A stretch of DNA of 64,000 nt, taken from positions 1-64,000 of the forward strand of contig JBGARN010000001.1 in the NCBI GenBank assembly GCA_044230205.1, given 5' to 3'. This DNA is from JAEUTH01 sp044230205. Its GTDB lineage: Bacteria > Bacteroidota > Bacteroidia > AKYH767-A > OLB10. The notes below the pieces were generated by a model, which did not search any database, was not told the DNA's origin, and was given only the letters and a program-made list of their open reading frames with translations. Made by a program: the position numbers and the translations under genes. Below, in pieces: positions 25,862 through 33,829 of the stretch. Numbering within the stretch: position 1 is the stretch's first letter; each line of letters opens with the position of its first letter.

Positions 25862-26383
25862 TTAATTTAACATCAATCGCATCATTATATCAGTCTGTTC
25901 GTCATTGCCGAGCTTAAAAATGTGCTTGTCAAATTCTATAAAACCATTTTTCTTATAAAAATTAATTGCTCTTATGTTTTTCTCCCATACACCTAACCAA
26001 ACAAATTCTGCATTCTTTTCATGTGCAATGCTCATTGCTTTGTCAAATAAAACCTGGCCTATCTTTCTGTCCTGAAATTCCTTGAGTACATAAATACGCT
26101 CTATTTCAATTGAATTTTTGTCATGGAGTTCAGTTTGCGCTTGCGCGTGATTAACTTTTAAATAGCCGATTACTTTATTATTGAGCAGAGCAAAATAAAA
26201 TTCAGAATTGGAGTCGTTTAGTTCGGAAGTGAGTTTTTCAATACTCAAATTATCTTCGAGATATTTTTGCATATTATCAGCAGTATTAAGGTGTGCAAAT
26301 GATTCAATAAACGTTTGCATACTGATGGAACGCAATTGAGTAAGATCGGCCAAATTCACTTGACGAATTTCAATGATGTCCAT
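25862..26383 (-). CDS. GNAT family N-acetyltransferase
   Basis: A 173-residue cytosolic acyl-CoA-dependent acetyltransferase. The GNAT core is clear: IEIERIYVLKEFQDRKIGQVLFDKAM holds strand 4 and the pyrophosphate-binding R/Q-x-x-G-x-G/A loop (here QDRKIG), followed by the FVWLGVWEKNIRAINFYKKNGF beta5 region of the RimI/spermidine-type subgroup. Substrate is not predictable. It is the first of the minus-strand genes inserted between uppP and truB. Confidence 0.92.
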   Translation of the reverse strand: MDIIEIRQVNLADLTQLRSISMQTFIESFAHLNTADNMQKYLEDNLSIEKLTSELNDSNSEFYFALLNNKVIGYLKVNHAQAQTELHDKNSIEIERIYVLKEFQDRKIGQVLFDKAMSIAHEKNAEFVWLGVWEKNIRAINFYKKNGFIEFDKHIFKLGNDEQTDIMMRLMLN

Positions 26384-26576
26384 ACTCGATATTTTACGAA
26401 TTTTCTAAAACCATTTACAACAAAATACTCCTTTGCATAGTAGTAGTGATTTTATCTGCATGTCTTGAATAAGTCATGCATTTCAAAGAAAAGAAAAACT
26501 AAAATATCAGGATCAATTAAGGTTGATTTTTTAAATTGATTTCATGAGATGCACTATGCGACTCATCCTGTTTTAT
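26384..26576. other. Intergenic stretch without recognisable gene
   Basis: AT-rich sequence between the GNAT start and the reductase remnant. I found no open frame above 30 codons, hairpin or promoter box that I would defend; it may contain the GNAT promoter on the minus strand. Together with the remnant it forms a 357-base gap without an intact gene. Confidence 0.5.
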
Positions 26577-26735
26577 TTATTCATTAACATGTTTATATAT
26601 GAACTGAGCCAATCCTTTTCATACAGTTTTTCTTAATTGAGTTCAATGAACTGTTCCGGCCATCCATTCTTAAAGAGTTTGATTCCGTTGCCAACTAAAA
26701 TTGTAGTGACACTATTAACAATAGTGTCACTACAG
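26577..26735 (-). pseudogene. Remnant of a dihydrofolate reductase / RibD C-terminal family gene
   Basis: The minus strand encodes TTILVGNGIKLFKNGWPEQF then IELN, matching the C-terminal strand of RibD_C/YyaP-type reductases (xxPxLLGxGIxLF). An in-frame TAA at 26633-26635 follows, then EKLYEK, and after a one-base frame change GLAQFIYKHVNE with a TAA at 26577, which is the usual family ending (YxSGLVQLHYK). Only the last third of the domain survives; upstream it runs into the TonB-receptor stop codon and the inverted repeat. It cannot make a functional enzyme. Confidence 0.75.
26702..26734 (-). terminator. Perfect 15-bp inverted repeat, likely terminator of the TonB receptor
   Basis: TGTAGTGACACTATT, three-base loop AAC, then its exact complement, starting 7 bases beyond the receptor stop codon. 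On the minus strand a short T-rich tract (ATTTTAG) follows, so it can act as an intrinsic terminator. One arm is also part of the reductase remnant reading frame. Confidence 0.65.
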
Positions 26736-26740
26736 AAAAG

Positions 26741-28969
26741 TTAAAACGATGCCCTGAGTGCAACAAAGATATTTCTACCCGGTGCATTAATGCCAGATGC
26801 AAAAGTGCGGTACTGTGTATCTAATATATTTTCAATACCGGTCTGAATGGTAAGTTGTTTTGCCACTTTATATCCTAAATGAAGGTTTAAGGTAATCCAT
26901 GCAGGCATTCCTTCCGGTGTTGCATATTGTTCGTTGTCTTCGCCATCAAGATTGTAATCTTTCATTCTTTTCCAACCATTATAATTTACAAAAAATTCTG
27001 AAGTAAAATTTTGATTGGAATATCCTACTTTTAGGTTCATCATAAATGGAGGAATATGATCAAGAGGATAATCACTGCTGTCAGTTTTTATTCGGCCATA
27101 AGTATAATTAAGGTTAAATGATAACGAAAGGTGATCGGTACATTGTGAACGAATACCCGATGAAAAACCATAAATGTAAGCCCTGCGTTTATTCTGGTTG
27201 GCGTATACCCTGCTCATATTTCCATCATAAAAAATAGAATCCTTGTCATTATACTTATAAGTATCTGTTACTATAGCATCATAAATGTGAGTATAATAAA
27301 CGGTGCTTTCCCATGCAGTATTTTCATTAAACAACTTGGTGAGGCCGATTTCAGTATTAACTGTTTTTTCGGGTTTCAAATCTTCATTAGGCACAATTAC
27401 AGCACCCGGTGCCGACTCAAAAATTTTACTCAAATCATCAAGGTTTGGACAGCGGTACCCTGTTGCAACCAATGCCGATAATTTAACATCCGGTGATGGA
27501 GTGTTAACAATGCCGACACTCCCTGAATAAACCGGGTAACTTTGATCGGCAGTAGTATACGGTAAATGGAACAGGAGGGCAGTATCAACAAGAGTACTGT
27601 GTAATGTGGTAACCCCAAACCTTATCCCGTCATTTAAAGTTAACACATCTGATATACGTAGTTTATGTGAAATATAAACGGCAGCACTCATCATATTGTT
27701 ATCTCCATCGGGGTAGCGTGTATCCAAAGGACTTCTGGCACCGTTTTCAATGTTCTAGCGTTTAGCTGTTGACTTTAGGGTGTTATACTGAAAATCAACA
27801 CCGGCTCTTAAATCATTTTTGCCAACAACTTTAAGTACATCAAGATTGGCGCCTATTACATTTACATTTTCTTTACGGTGCGAAAGATTTGGACTTCCGA
27901 ATGACCGGTTATGCCTGCTCTCTTCAAGCATTTGGTAATTAATATCGGCATGAATATGCTGGAAATAAGATTCTGTATTATGTATGTTTAAATCATACGC
28001 GGTAAGCAAACGGGTTTGTGGTCCATAATACCATTCAGCATAGCGATATCCGGTTCCTGATGAATTGGGATCGGTTAGCCTGTCATAACGTGGTATATCC
28101 GTTGAATTGGAAAACTGAAGATTAAGCCCGTGCATAACACGACTGTTTTGTTTGAAGGATAATTTTTGCAGAATATCGTATTGCGAATATCCACTTGCCA
28201 CCTGTACAAACCTGTCAGGGTTTTTAACCAGCGAATCTTTACCATCAATTCTTTCTACATAATAGGGACGCTCGCCATAGCTGGATGTGTAAAATGGATT
28301 TTGATTCTCTCCGCCTTTTAAATCATCAAACATGGAATAGGTTATGCTGGTAAAAGAGGCCAGATTTGTTCCACCAATGTTGAAATCAGCATGGCTTGTA
28401 AATTCATCGTTAATTGAACCATAGCGCGCCATTGCATTTAATCTTTTGTTTTGCATGCCATCTTCTGACGCAAAATCAGGATTGCGTGTGAAAAAGTTTA
28501 CTACACCTCCCAGGGCATCGCTGCCATATATGGTTGATGACGGTCCAAACAAAACTTCAATGCGATCTAAAGCAGCATTATCAACTGTTATCACATTTTG
28601 AAGATGGCCGCCACGGTAGATGATGTTATTCATCCGTACACCATCAATCATCATAAGCACACGGTTAGCTTCAAATCCACGAATGCCAACACTTCCTCCT
28701 CCTTGTTGGCTTTTTTGAATAAATACATTGCCTGTTGATGATAACACATCGGCTGTGGTTTGCGATTGTGTTGCAGCAATTTCAGAAGCTTTTAAAACCT
28801 GCACTTTTTGGGCGACAGTTTTTTTCTGCTCTTCAGTTTTGTTTACAGATATTACCACATCCTCTAACGTGATTACTTTTATTGATGTGCTATCATCAGC
28901 TTGCTGTGCTGATGCTGACATAATGGATATAAAGAATAAAGCCACAAGGACTTGTTTTAACAAACTCAT
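26741..28969 (-). pseudogene. TonB-dependent outer-membrane receptor interrupted by one in-frame TAG
   Basis: Read through, this is a 742-codon heme/hemoglobin-receptor-like TonB-dependent transporter. The first 404 codons have a signal peptide (to ASAQ), a TonB-box region, a complete plug (RVLMMIDGVRMNNIIYRGGH, RIEVLFGPSSTIYGSDALGGVVNFFTR) and the first barrel strands. A TAG at 27755-27757 then stops translation after STAKR. The same frame continues without further stops (NIENGARSP, LDTRYPDGD) through the barrel to the terminal aromatic strand (APGRNIFVALRASF). No frameshift separates the halves. It could be a recent nonsense mutation, a sequence error, or a readthrough codon. Without readthrough the product lacks about half the barrel. 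Confidence 0.88.
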
Positions 28970-29120
28970 ATTTTTTAGTTTTTTTTATTTATAAAAAGGA
29001 TATTAAGCGCAGCCGCATTACCAGGCTGAGCTATTAATTGATAAGTAATTCTGATTAATGCTGCACACAATTTTTAACATGGGTTAAAATATGTATTGGG
29101 TATGCAGTTAATTAGTTGGT

Positions 29121-29615
29121 TTATGATTTTGGAGGGGGGCTTTCCACTTGTTGTTCGTTGGTTGGAAACAGAATGGCATGGAAACAAAAAGATAGTTCAT
29201 TTTCCTGCATTTTAAAATCTAGCGATTTAAATGACTCAATAAAAAGGAATGAAAAGAAATTAAATGGCAATACTCTTTGGGTAGGGTCCTTTTTAGTTTT
29301 CTGATAATTCTCATAATAACTTACCAGGGTATCTTCATGCTTATCAGCAAATGCAGTTAATTCTACATGAGTATCTTTAATAATAACTGATTTAATGTCA
29401 TACATCTTGCCGTTAATCAATAACTCGTGGCTATTGATTTTTGCAAGGTCATAAACGGATTTCGACATTGAAAACTTAACCTGCAAATCAGGATTATTTA
29501 ACCGCGTACTTAACTCTGTATAATTAGCTAACAAGCGTAACCGGAATAGAATCCATCCGCCTGTGCAACTAAACAGTAAAGCCGATAAAAAGAATATTGA
29601 AATTGTTTTTTTCAA
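29121..29615 (-). CDS. Small exported protein upstream of the TonB receptor, function unknown
   Basis: A 164-residue protein with a hydrophobic N-terminus (MKKTISIFFLSALLFSC) that fits either a lipoprotein signal (Cys17) or a membrane anchor. The only in-frame initiator is TTG at 29615, because a TGA lies three codons upstream. The mature part contains HELLINGKMYDIKSVIIKD, a strand pattern with clustered His, Asp and Tyr, and ends in a Pro-rich tail (ESPPPKS). It is 151 bases upstream of and co-oriented with the receptor. I recall similar small proteins beside Bacteroidota metal or heme uptake genes but cannot name a family. Confidence 0.65.
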   Translation of the reverse strand: MKKTISIFFLSALLFSCTGGWILFRLRLLANYTELSTRLNNPDLQVKFSMSKSVYDLAKINSHELLINGKMYDIKSVIIKDTHVELTAFADKHEDTLVSYYENYQKTKKDPTQRVLPFNFFSFLFIESFKSLDFKMQENELSFCFHAILFPTNEQQVESPPPKS

Positions 29616-29734
29616 TGTTGTTCAATGTAAAAAGCAATGATAACAATTTAACACTATAATTAAAAGTGGAGAATGCATACCATCTTGTCAGGATGCCGTA
29701 TTAAGTTGTTTTCTTTGCCCTGTTAATATAGAAG

Positions 29735-30502
29735 ATGATACCATATAATTTTACGGGTGGAGAAGTTATACTTATTGATAAGCCGTTAGGCTGGACCTCA
29801 TTTGATGTAGTAAACAAGCTGAAATGGGCAATAAAACGCCACGAAGCTGCAGGCTTAACAATTGATGTTCCCAGTAAAAGGGAATATGAAAATTCAAAAA
29901 TTCAAACGCTCAAACAACATACTTCACACCACATACTAAAAGTTGGACATGCCGGAACGCTTGATCCACTGGCTACAGGACTTTTAATTATATGCACAGG
30001 AAAAAAAACCAAAGAAATAGAAACCTACCAGGCCCAGGAAAAAGAATATACAGGTAGTTTTTTTATAGGCGCCACTACACCGTGTTATGATTTAGAAAAG
30101 GAGCCGGATCAGTTTTTTCCTACCGGACATATTACAACGGAGTTAATTTTGGAGACTGCAAAAAGTTTTACAGGCATGCAGTTGCAAATTCCTCCGGCAC
30201 ACTCAGCGGTAATGATTGAAGGAAAGCGTGCATACGAGCTTGCACGATCAGGTAAAATGCCCGAGTTAAAAGTAAAAGAGGTTATGATTCATGAATTTGA
30301 AATAATTTCAATTGAAATGCCTGTTATTAAATTCAGGGTGGTTTGTAGTAAAGGTACCTACATTCGATCGCTTGCAAATGATTTCGGAATGGCATTGCAA
30401 TCGGGTGCTTACCTGGCTGAATTATGCCGTACCCGCATTGGTAAATTTTTGTTAAAAGACGCCCTTACAGTAGATAGCCTACTTCAAACCCTTGCCAAAT
30501 AA
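29735..30502 (+). CDS. truB: tRNA pseudouridine(55) synthase
   Basis: Isomerises U55 in the T-loop of tRNAs. Motifs are LIDKPLGWTSFDVVNKLK (residues 13-30), the catalytic GHAGTLDPLATG with Asp77, the Tyr-containing YTGSFFIGATTPCYDLEKE and a C-terminal KGTYIRSLANDFG. About 30 extra residues between 33 and 66 separate the first two motifs compared with E. coli TruB (catalytic Asp48); this insertion is polar and Lys-rich. The PUA domain of longer TruBs is absent, as in other Bacteroidota. queA follows on the same strand. Confidence 0.96.
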   Translation: MIPYNFTGGEVILIDKPLGWTSFDVVNKLKWAIKRHEAAGLTIDVPSKREYENSKIQTLKQHTSHHILKVGHAGTLDPLATGLLIICTGKKTKEIETYQAQEKEYTGSFFIGATTPCYDLEKEPDQFFPTGHITTELILETAKSFTGMQLQIPPAHSAVMIEGKRAYELARSGKMPELKVKEVMIHEFEIISIEMPVIKFRVVCSKGTYIRSLANDFGMALQSGAYLAELCRTRIGKFLLKDALTVDSLLQTLAK

Positions 30503-30570
30503 GCATTTTAAAGGATCGGCCGGAAAAAATAAAATTTAATAGGTTTTTAACAATAGGCACAAAGGCATAT

Positions 30571-30578
30571 TATATTTG
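30571..30578 (+). promoter_or_regulatory. -7-like promoter box of queA
   Basis: TATATTTG, an exact TAnnTTTG match, 84 bases before the queA ATG. The implied leader (about 30585-30662) contains two small potential hairpins (AGGGC/GCCCT near 30594-30619 and TCGG/CCGA near 30623-30638) and no preQ1-riboswitch consensus that I can recognise. Confidence 0.5.
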
Positions 30579-30662
30579 CGGCCTTTTGTTTTAGGGCAGC
30601 ATTTCACTTCTCGGGCCCTGAATCGGACTGTAAACCGAAATATTAACGTTTTTAAAATATCA

Positions 30663-31715
30663 ATGAAACTTTCACAATTCAAGTTCAGCTTTAACGAAAA
30701 TCTGCTGGCAACCCACCCTGCCAAAAACCGCGAAGATGCCCGACTTATGGTAGTGCATCGTAAAAGCGGTAAAATTGAGCACAAACATTTTAAAGATATT
30801 CTCAATTATTTTGATGACGGGGATGTAATGATTCTTAATAATACCCGCGTATTTCCTGCCCGTTTATACGGAAACAAGGAAAAAACCGGGGCTAAAATTG
30901 AAGTATTCCTTTTGCGTGAACTTAATCGCGAAAGCCGTCTTTGGGATGTGTTGGTTGACCCCGCACGTAAAATCCGTATTGGCAACAAACTTTATTTTGG
31001 AGATGATGACCTGTTGGTAGCGGAGGTTATTGATAATACCACATCACGTGGACGTACCCTTCGTTTCCTTTTTGATGGCTCGCATGAAGAATTTAAGCGC
31101 ACCATTTATAACCTGGGTCATACACCTTTACCCAAGTATATTAAACGCAAAGCTGAACCTGAAGATGCCGAGCGTTATCAAACCGTTTATGCTAAGCATG
31201 AAGGTGCGGTAGCTGCTCCTACAGCCGGCTTACACTTCAGTAAACAACTGATGAAAAGACTGGAGCTAAAAGGGGTAAGTTTTGCAGAAGTAACTCTGCA
31301 TGTTGGTTTAGGCACATTCAGGCCGGTGGAGGTTGAAGATCTTACCAAGCATAAAATGGACAGTGAGCAATTTGAAATAGCTGAAGATGCTGTTAATATT
31401 GTAAACAAAGCAAAAGCTGCGCGTAAAAAGATTTGTGCTGTAGGAACAACTACCATGCGTGCCATTGAATCATCTGTAACAACTGCCGGTGAATTGAAAC
31501 CTGCAGCAGGCTGGACTAACAAATTTATTTTTCCTCCTTATGATTTCAGTGTGGCTAATTGCATGATCACCAATTTTCACATGCCTGAATCAACGCTGCT
31601 TATGATGACGTGCGCATTTGGCGGATTTGAACTTATTATGAGTGCCTATAAGCAAGCTGTTAAAGAAAAATATCGCTTTTTCAGTTACGGAGATGCGATG
31701 CTGATTCTTGACTAA
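30663..31715 (+). CDS. queA: S-adenosylmethionine:tRNA ribosyltransferase-isomerase
   Basis: Adds the epoxycyclopentane moiety of queuosine to 7-aminomethyl-7-deazaguanine in tRNA. The ATG at 30663 (MKLSQFKFSF) gives 350 residues, the standard size. Family blocks are PAKNREDARLMVVHR, MILNNTRVFPARL, TPLPKYIKRKAEPEDAERYQTVYA, GAVAAPTAGLHFS, LHVGLGTFRPVEVEDLTKHKM, VGTTTMRAIES and the C-terminal NCMITNFHMPESTLLMM. All look intact. A strong terminator follows at 31751. Confidence 0.97.
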   Translation: MKLSQFKFSFNENLLATHPAKNREDARLMVVHRKSGKIEHKHFKDILNYFDDGDVMILNNTRVFPARLYGNKEKTGAKIEVFLLRELNRESRLWDVLVDPARKIRIGNKLYFGDDDLLVAEVIDNTTSRGRTLRFLFDGSHEEFKRTIYNLGHTPLPKYIKRKAEPEDAERYQTVYAKHEGAVAAPTAGLHFSKQLMKRLELKGVSFAEVTLHVGLGTFRPVEVEDLTKHKMDSEQFEIAEDAVNIVNKAKAARKKICAVGTTTMRAIESSVTTAGELKPAAGWTNKFIFPPYDFSVANCMITNFHMPESTLLMMTCAFGGFELIMSAYKQAVKEKYRFFSYGDAMLILD

Positions 31716-31750
31716 TTCGGTTTCTGAATTAAATTTCGTTTAAAATATTT

Positions 31751-31788
31751 AAGCGGGGAGAAAAATTTTTCTCCCCGCTTTGTTTTTA
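31751..31788 (+). terminator. Intrinsic terminator after queA
   Basis: A perfect 15-base inverted repeat (AAGCGGGGAGAAAAA and its complement, back to back) followed by TGTTTTTA. The GC-rich half of the stem is at the base and the A/T half forms the tip. Confidence 0.88.
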
Positions 31789-31867
31789 TATTCGGCAAAA
31801 TAATTTTTTATAAAAACGATTTCTTGTTCCTCAAAGTATAAACAAAATTGTAAACGGAAATTAAAAC

Positions 31868-32542
31868 GTGAAACGGATAGCCATTATAGTTGCAGGAGGC
31901 ACTAGCACACGCATGAATGCTGATGTACCAAAGCAGTTCATGCTCTTAAATGGTAGGCCTGTTTTGATGCATAGCATAGAAAAGTTTCACTTAGCTGAAG
32001 CATTAATAATTGTGGTATTGCATGAGAATTTATTTGAAATGTGGAGCCAGCTTTGTTCCCGTTATAATTTTGTAATTCCGCATTTGGTAACCGGTGGCGG
32101 CACAACACGTGGCGATAGTGTTTACAATGGATTAATGCATGCCGCCACAATGCATGTTCAACCAGGTGCAATGGTTGCCATACATGATGCGGCAAGGCCG
32201 CTGGTATCAGTAAATCATATCGAAAAATTATTTCATGAATGCAGCATAAAAGGAAATGCAGTACCGGCTATTAAAATAGTTGACTCATTACGTAGGGTGA
32301 CCTCTTCGGGAAACGAACCAGTTGACCGCTCTGAGTTGGTGATGATTCAAACACCACAGTGCTTTTATTTTGACAAATTAATGGACGCCTATAAAAATAC
32401 TGTTAACCATAATTATACTGATGATGCCACACTTTTTGAAACAATGGGTAACAGTATAAACCTGGTGGAAGGCGAAAGCAATAATTTCAAAATCACAGTT
32501 GAAACAGATTTAGTAAAGGCAGAAGCTTTACTAAAAGATTAA
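31868..32542 (+). CDS. ispD: 2-C-methyl-D-erythritol 4-phosphate cytidylyltransferase
   Basis: Third enzyme of the MEP isoprenoid pathway, joining CTP and MEP. GTG start at 31868; 224 residues. Signature blocks are IIVAGGTSTRMNADVPKQFMLLNG (nucleotide-binding loop with the conserved Arg and Lys), TRGDSVYNGL, IHDAARPLVS, and RSELVMIQTPQCFYFDKL then TDDATLFETMG. Its product ultimately feeds undecaprenyl carrier synthesis, the substrate of several envelope enzymes in this window. No other MEP genes are adjacent. Confidence 0.95.
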   Translation: MKRIAIIVAGGTSTRMNADVPKQFMLLNGRPVLMHSIEKFHLAEALIIVVLHENLFEMWSQLCSRYNFVIPHLVTGGGTTRGDSVYNGLMHAATMHVQPGAMVAIHDAARPLVSVNHIEKLFHECSIKGNAVPAIKIVDSLRRVTSSGNEPVDRSELVMIQTPQCFYFDKLMDAYKNTVNHNYTDDATLFETMGNSINLVEGESNNFKITVETDLVKAEALLKD

Positions 32543-32590
32543 CACTGCCTTAACCCATTTTATGGCTTTCTGTGAGCAATTTTGCTGTCA

Positions 32591-33079
32591 ATGAAAAAGT
32601 TCTGCATTTTGATGACATTCAGTTTTCTATTTAACCTGTCGTATGCGCAACAGGCAACAATCATCAAATTCTCAGAATTGAATAAGCTACTCTCACAAGC
32701 CAATGACACTACGTATATTTTCAATTTCTGGGCTACGTGGTGCAGGCCTTGTGTAAAGGAATTACCGTATTTTCAGGAGGTGGATAAGAAATATGGCGGC
32801 AGCAAAGTAAAAGTGGTTTTAGTTTCGCTTGATTTTAAAAAATCAATTGCAGCCGTAGATTCATTTTTGGTTACAAGAAAAATTGGCTCACAGGTATACC
32901 TACTTGATGAAGTTAATTACAACTCCTGGATTGATAAGGTTGACACATCATGGTCAGGTGCAATACCTGCAACGCTCATCATAAATAACAAGCAGCATTA
33001 CAGAAGATTTTATGAAAAAGAATTTAAGGCAGATGAATTGTTTGATGCGATTGAAAATGCCTTAACATACAAGCAATAA
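32591..33079 (+). CDS. TlpA-like thioredoxin-fold protein
   Basis: A 162-residue exported protein from the ATG at 32591 (MKKFCILMTFSF, signal peptide ending YAQ). The thioredoxin fold carries the active-site WCRPC within FWATWCRPCVKELPYF and the cis-Pro motif AIPATLII. Predicted periplasmic thiol-disulfide oxidoreductase or reductant carrier in the TlpA/ResA class. The next gene also has a thioredoxin fold, same strand, 41 bases away. Confidence 0.9.
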   Translation: MKKFCILMTFSFLFNLSYAQQATIIKFSELNKLLSQANDTTYIFNFWATWCRPCVKELPYFQEVDKKYGGSKVKVVLVSLDFKKSIAAVDSFLVTRKIGSQVYLLDEVNYNSWIDKVDTSWSGAIPATLIINNKQHYRRFYEKEFKADELFDAIENALTYKQ

Positions 33080-33120
33080 TTCAAACGATTTAATCTATAA
33101 ACTTTAATAGCTCCATTCAA

Positions 33121-33738
33121 ATGAAAAATGTAACAGTACTCTCATTAGCAGCCTTACTGCTTTTTGCAGTATTAACTGCGTTTACACCTTCAGGTGGTTA
33201 CCAGGTTGGTGACCAGGTTAAAGATTTTAAACTTAAAAATGTTGATGGTAAAATGATTTCCATGGCAGACTATAAATCAGCCAAAGGTTTCATCATTGTA
33301 TTTACCTGCAATCATTGTCCGTTCTCAAAAAAATATGAATCACGGATTATTGCCTTAAATAAAATGTATGCTTCACAAGGGTACCCGGTGCTTGCTATAA
33401 ATTCAAATGATAAGGACGAAGTACCTGATGATTCATTCGAAAATATGCAGGCATTAGCTAAGGAAAAAGGTTATCAGTTTCCTTATTTGTATGATGAAAC
33501 ACAGCAAATAGCAACTGCATTTGGTGCTACCCGCACACCACATGTATTTATTGTAGCAAAAGAGAATAACAAAGCTGTTTTAAAATATATCGGGGCGATT
33601 GATAATAATGTTGAAGATCCGGATGCTGCTGATGTGAAGTATGTTGAAAATGCAATGAACCAGCTTATTGCGGGTAAGCCCATAACTGAACCGGTTACCA
33701 AAGCTGTAGGTTGTACAATAAAATGGAAAAAAAGTTAA
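33121..33738 (+). CDS. Exported AhpC/TSA-type redoxin
   Basis: A 205-residue protein with a signal peptide (MKNVTVLSLAALLLFAVLTA). The redoxin domain begins QVGDQVKDFKLKNVDGK and contains the CxxCP active site as TCNHCPFSKKYESR, followed by LAINSNDKDEVPDDSFENMQ and the cis-Pro TPHVFIV. The CNHCP form defines a peroxiredoxin-like group that lacks the classical PVCT motif and is widely annotated as thioredoxin family; precise substrate unknown. Likely periplasmic, paired with the TlpA-like protein. A terminator follows. Confidence 0.9.
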   Translation: MKNVTVLSLAALLLFAVLTAFTPSGGYQVGDQVKDFKLKNVDGKMISMADYKSAKGFIIVFTCNHCPFSKKYESRIIALNKMYASQGYPVLAINSNDKDEVPDDSFENMQALAKEKGYQFPYLYDETQQIATAFGATRTPHVFIVAKENNKAVLKYIGAIDNNVEDPDAADVKYVENAMNQLIAGKPITEPVTKAVGCTIKWKKS

Positions 33739-33758
33739 TCAGTTATATATACTCTCTG

Positions 33759-33797
33759 AAAACGCGCCCGGTTATTGTGGCGCGTTTTTATTTTTTG
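33759..33797 (+). terminator. Intrinsic terminator after the redoxin gene
   Basis: Stem AAAACGCGCC with its exact complement GGCGCGTTTT, 10-base loop, then TTATTTTTT. It ends just before the promoter box of the next gene. Confidence 0.88.
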
Positions 33798-33804
33798 AAA
33801 TGTT

Positions 33805-33812
33805 TACATTCG
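33805..33812 (+). promoter_or_regulatory. -7-like promoter box of the HU/SPOR gene
   Basis: TACATTCG, fitting TAnnTTYG, 17 bases before the TTG start at 33830, directly after the preceding terminator. Confidence 0.42.
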
Positions 33813-33829
33813 TCCAAAATTAACGACCC

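Noticed and set aside
29001..29040. Intact tRNA gene on the minus strand
   Set aside because: Only D-arm-like bases are present; no acceptor stem pairing, anticodon loop or T-arm follows, so it is reported only as a possible fragment.
28970..29120. Cobalamin or other riboswitch before the TonB receptor
   Set aside because: No cobalamin-box-like or other aptamer consensus seen on the minus strand.
30585..30662. preQ1 riboswitch in the queA leader
   Set aside because: The leader has two short hairpins but no recognisable preQ1-I, II or III conserved core.
33121..33738. Classical peroxiredoxin
   Set aside because: The active site is CNHCP, not the PxxxTxxC peroxidatic motif.
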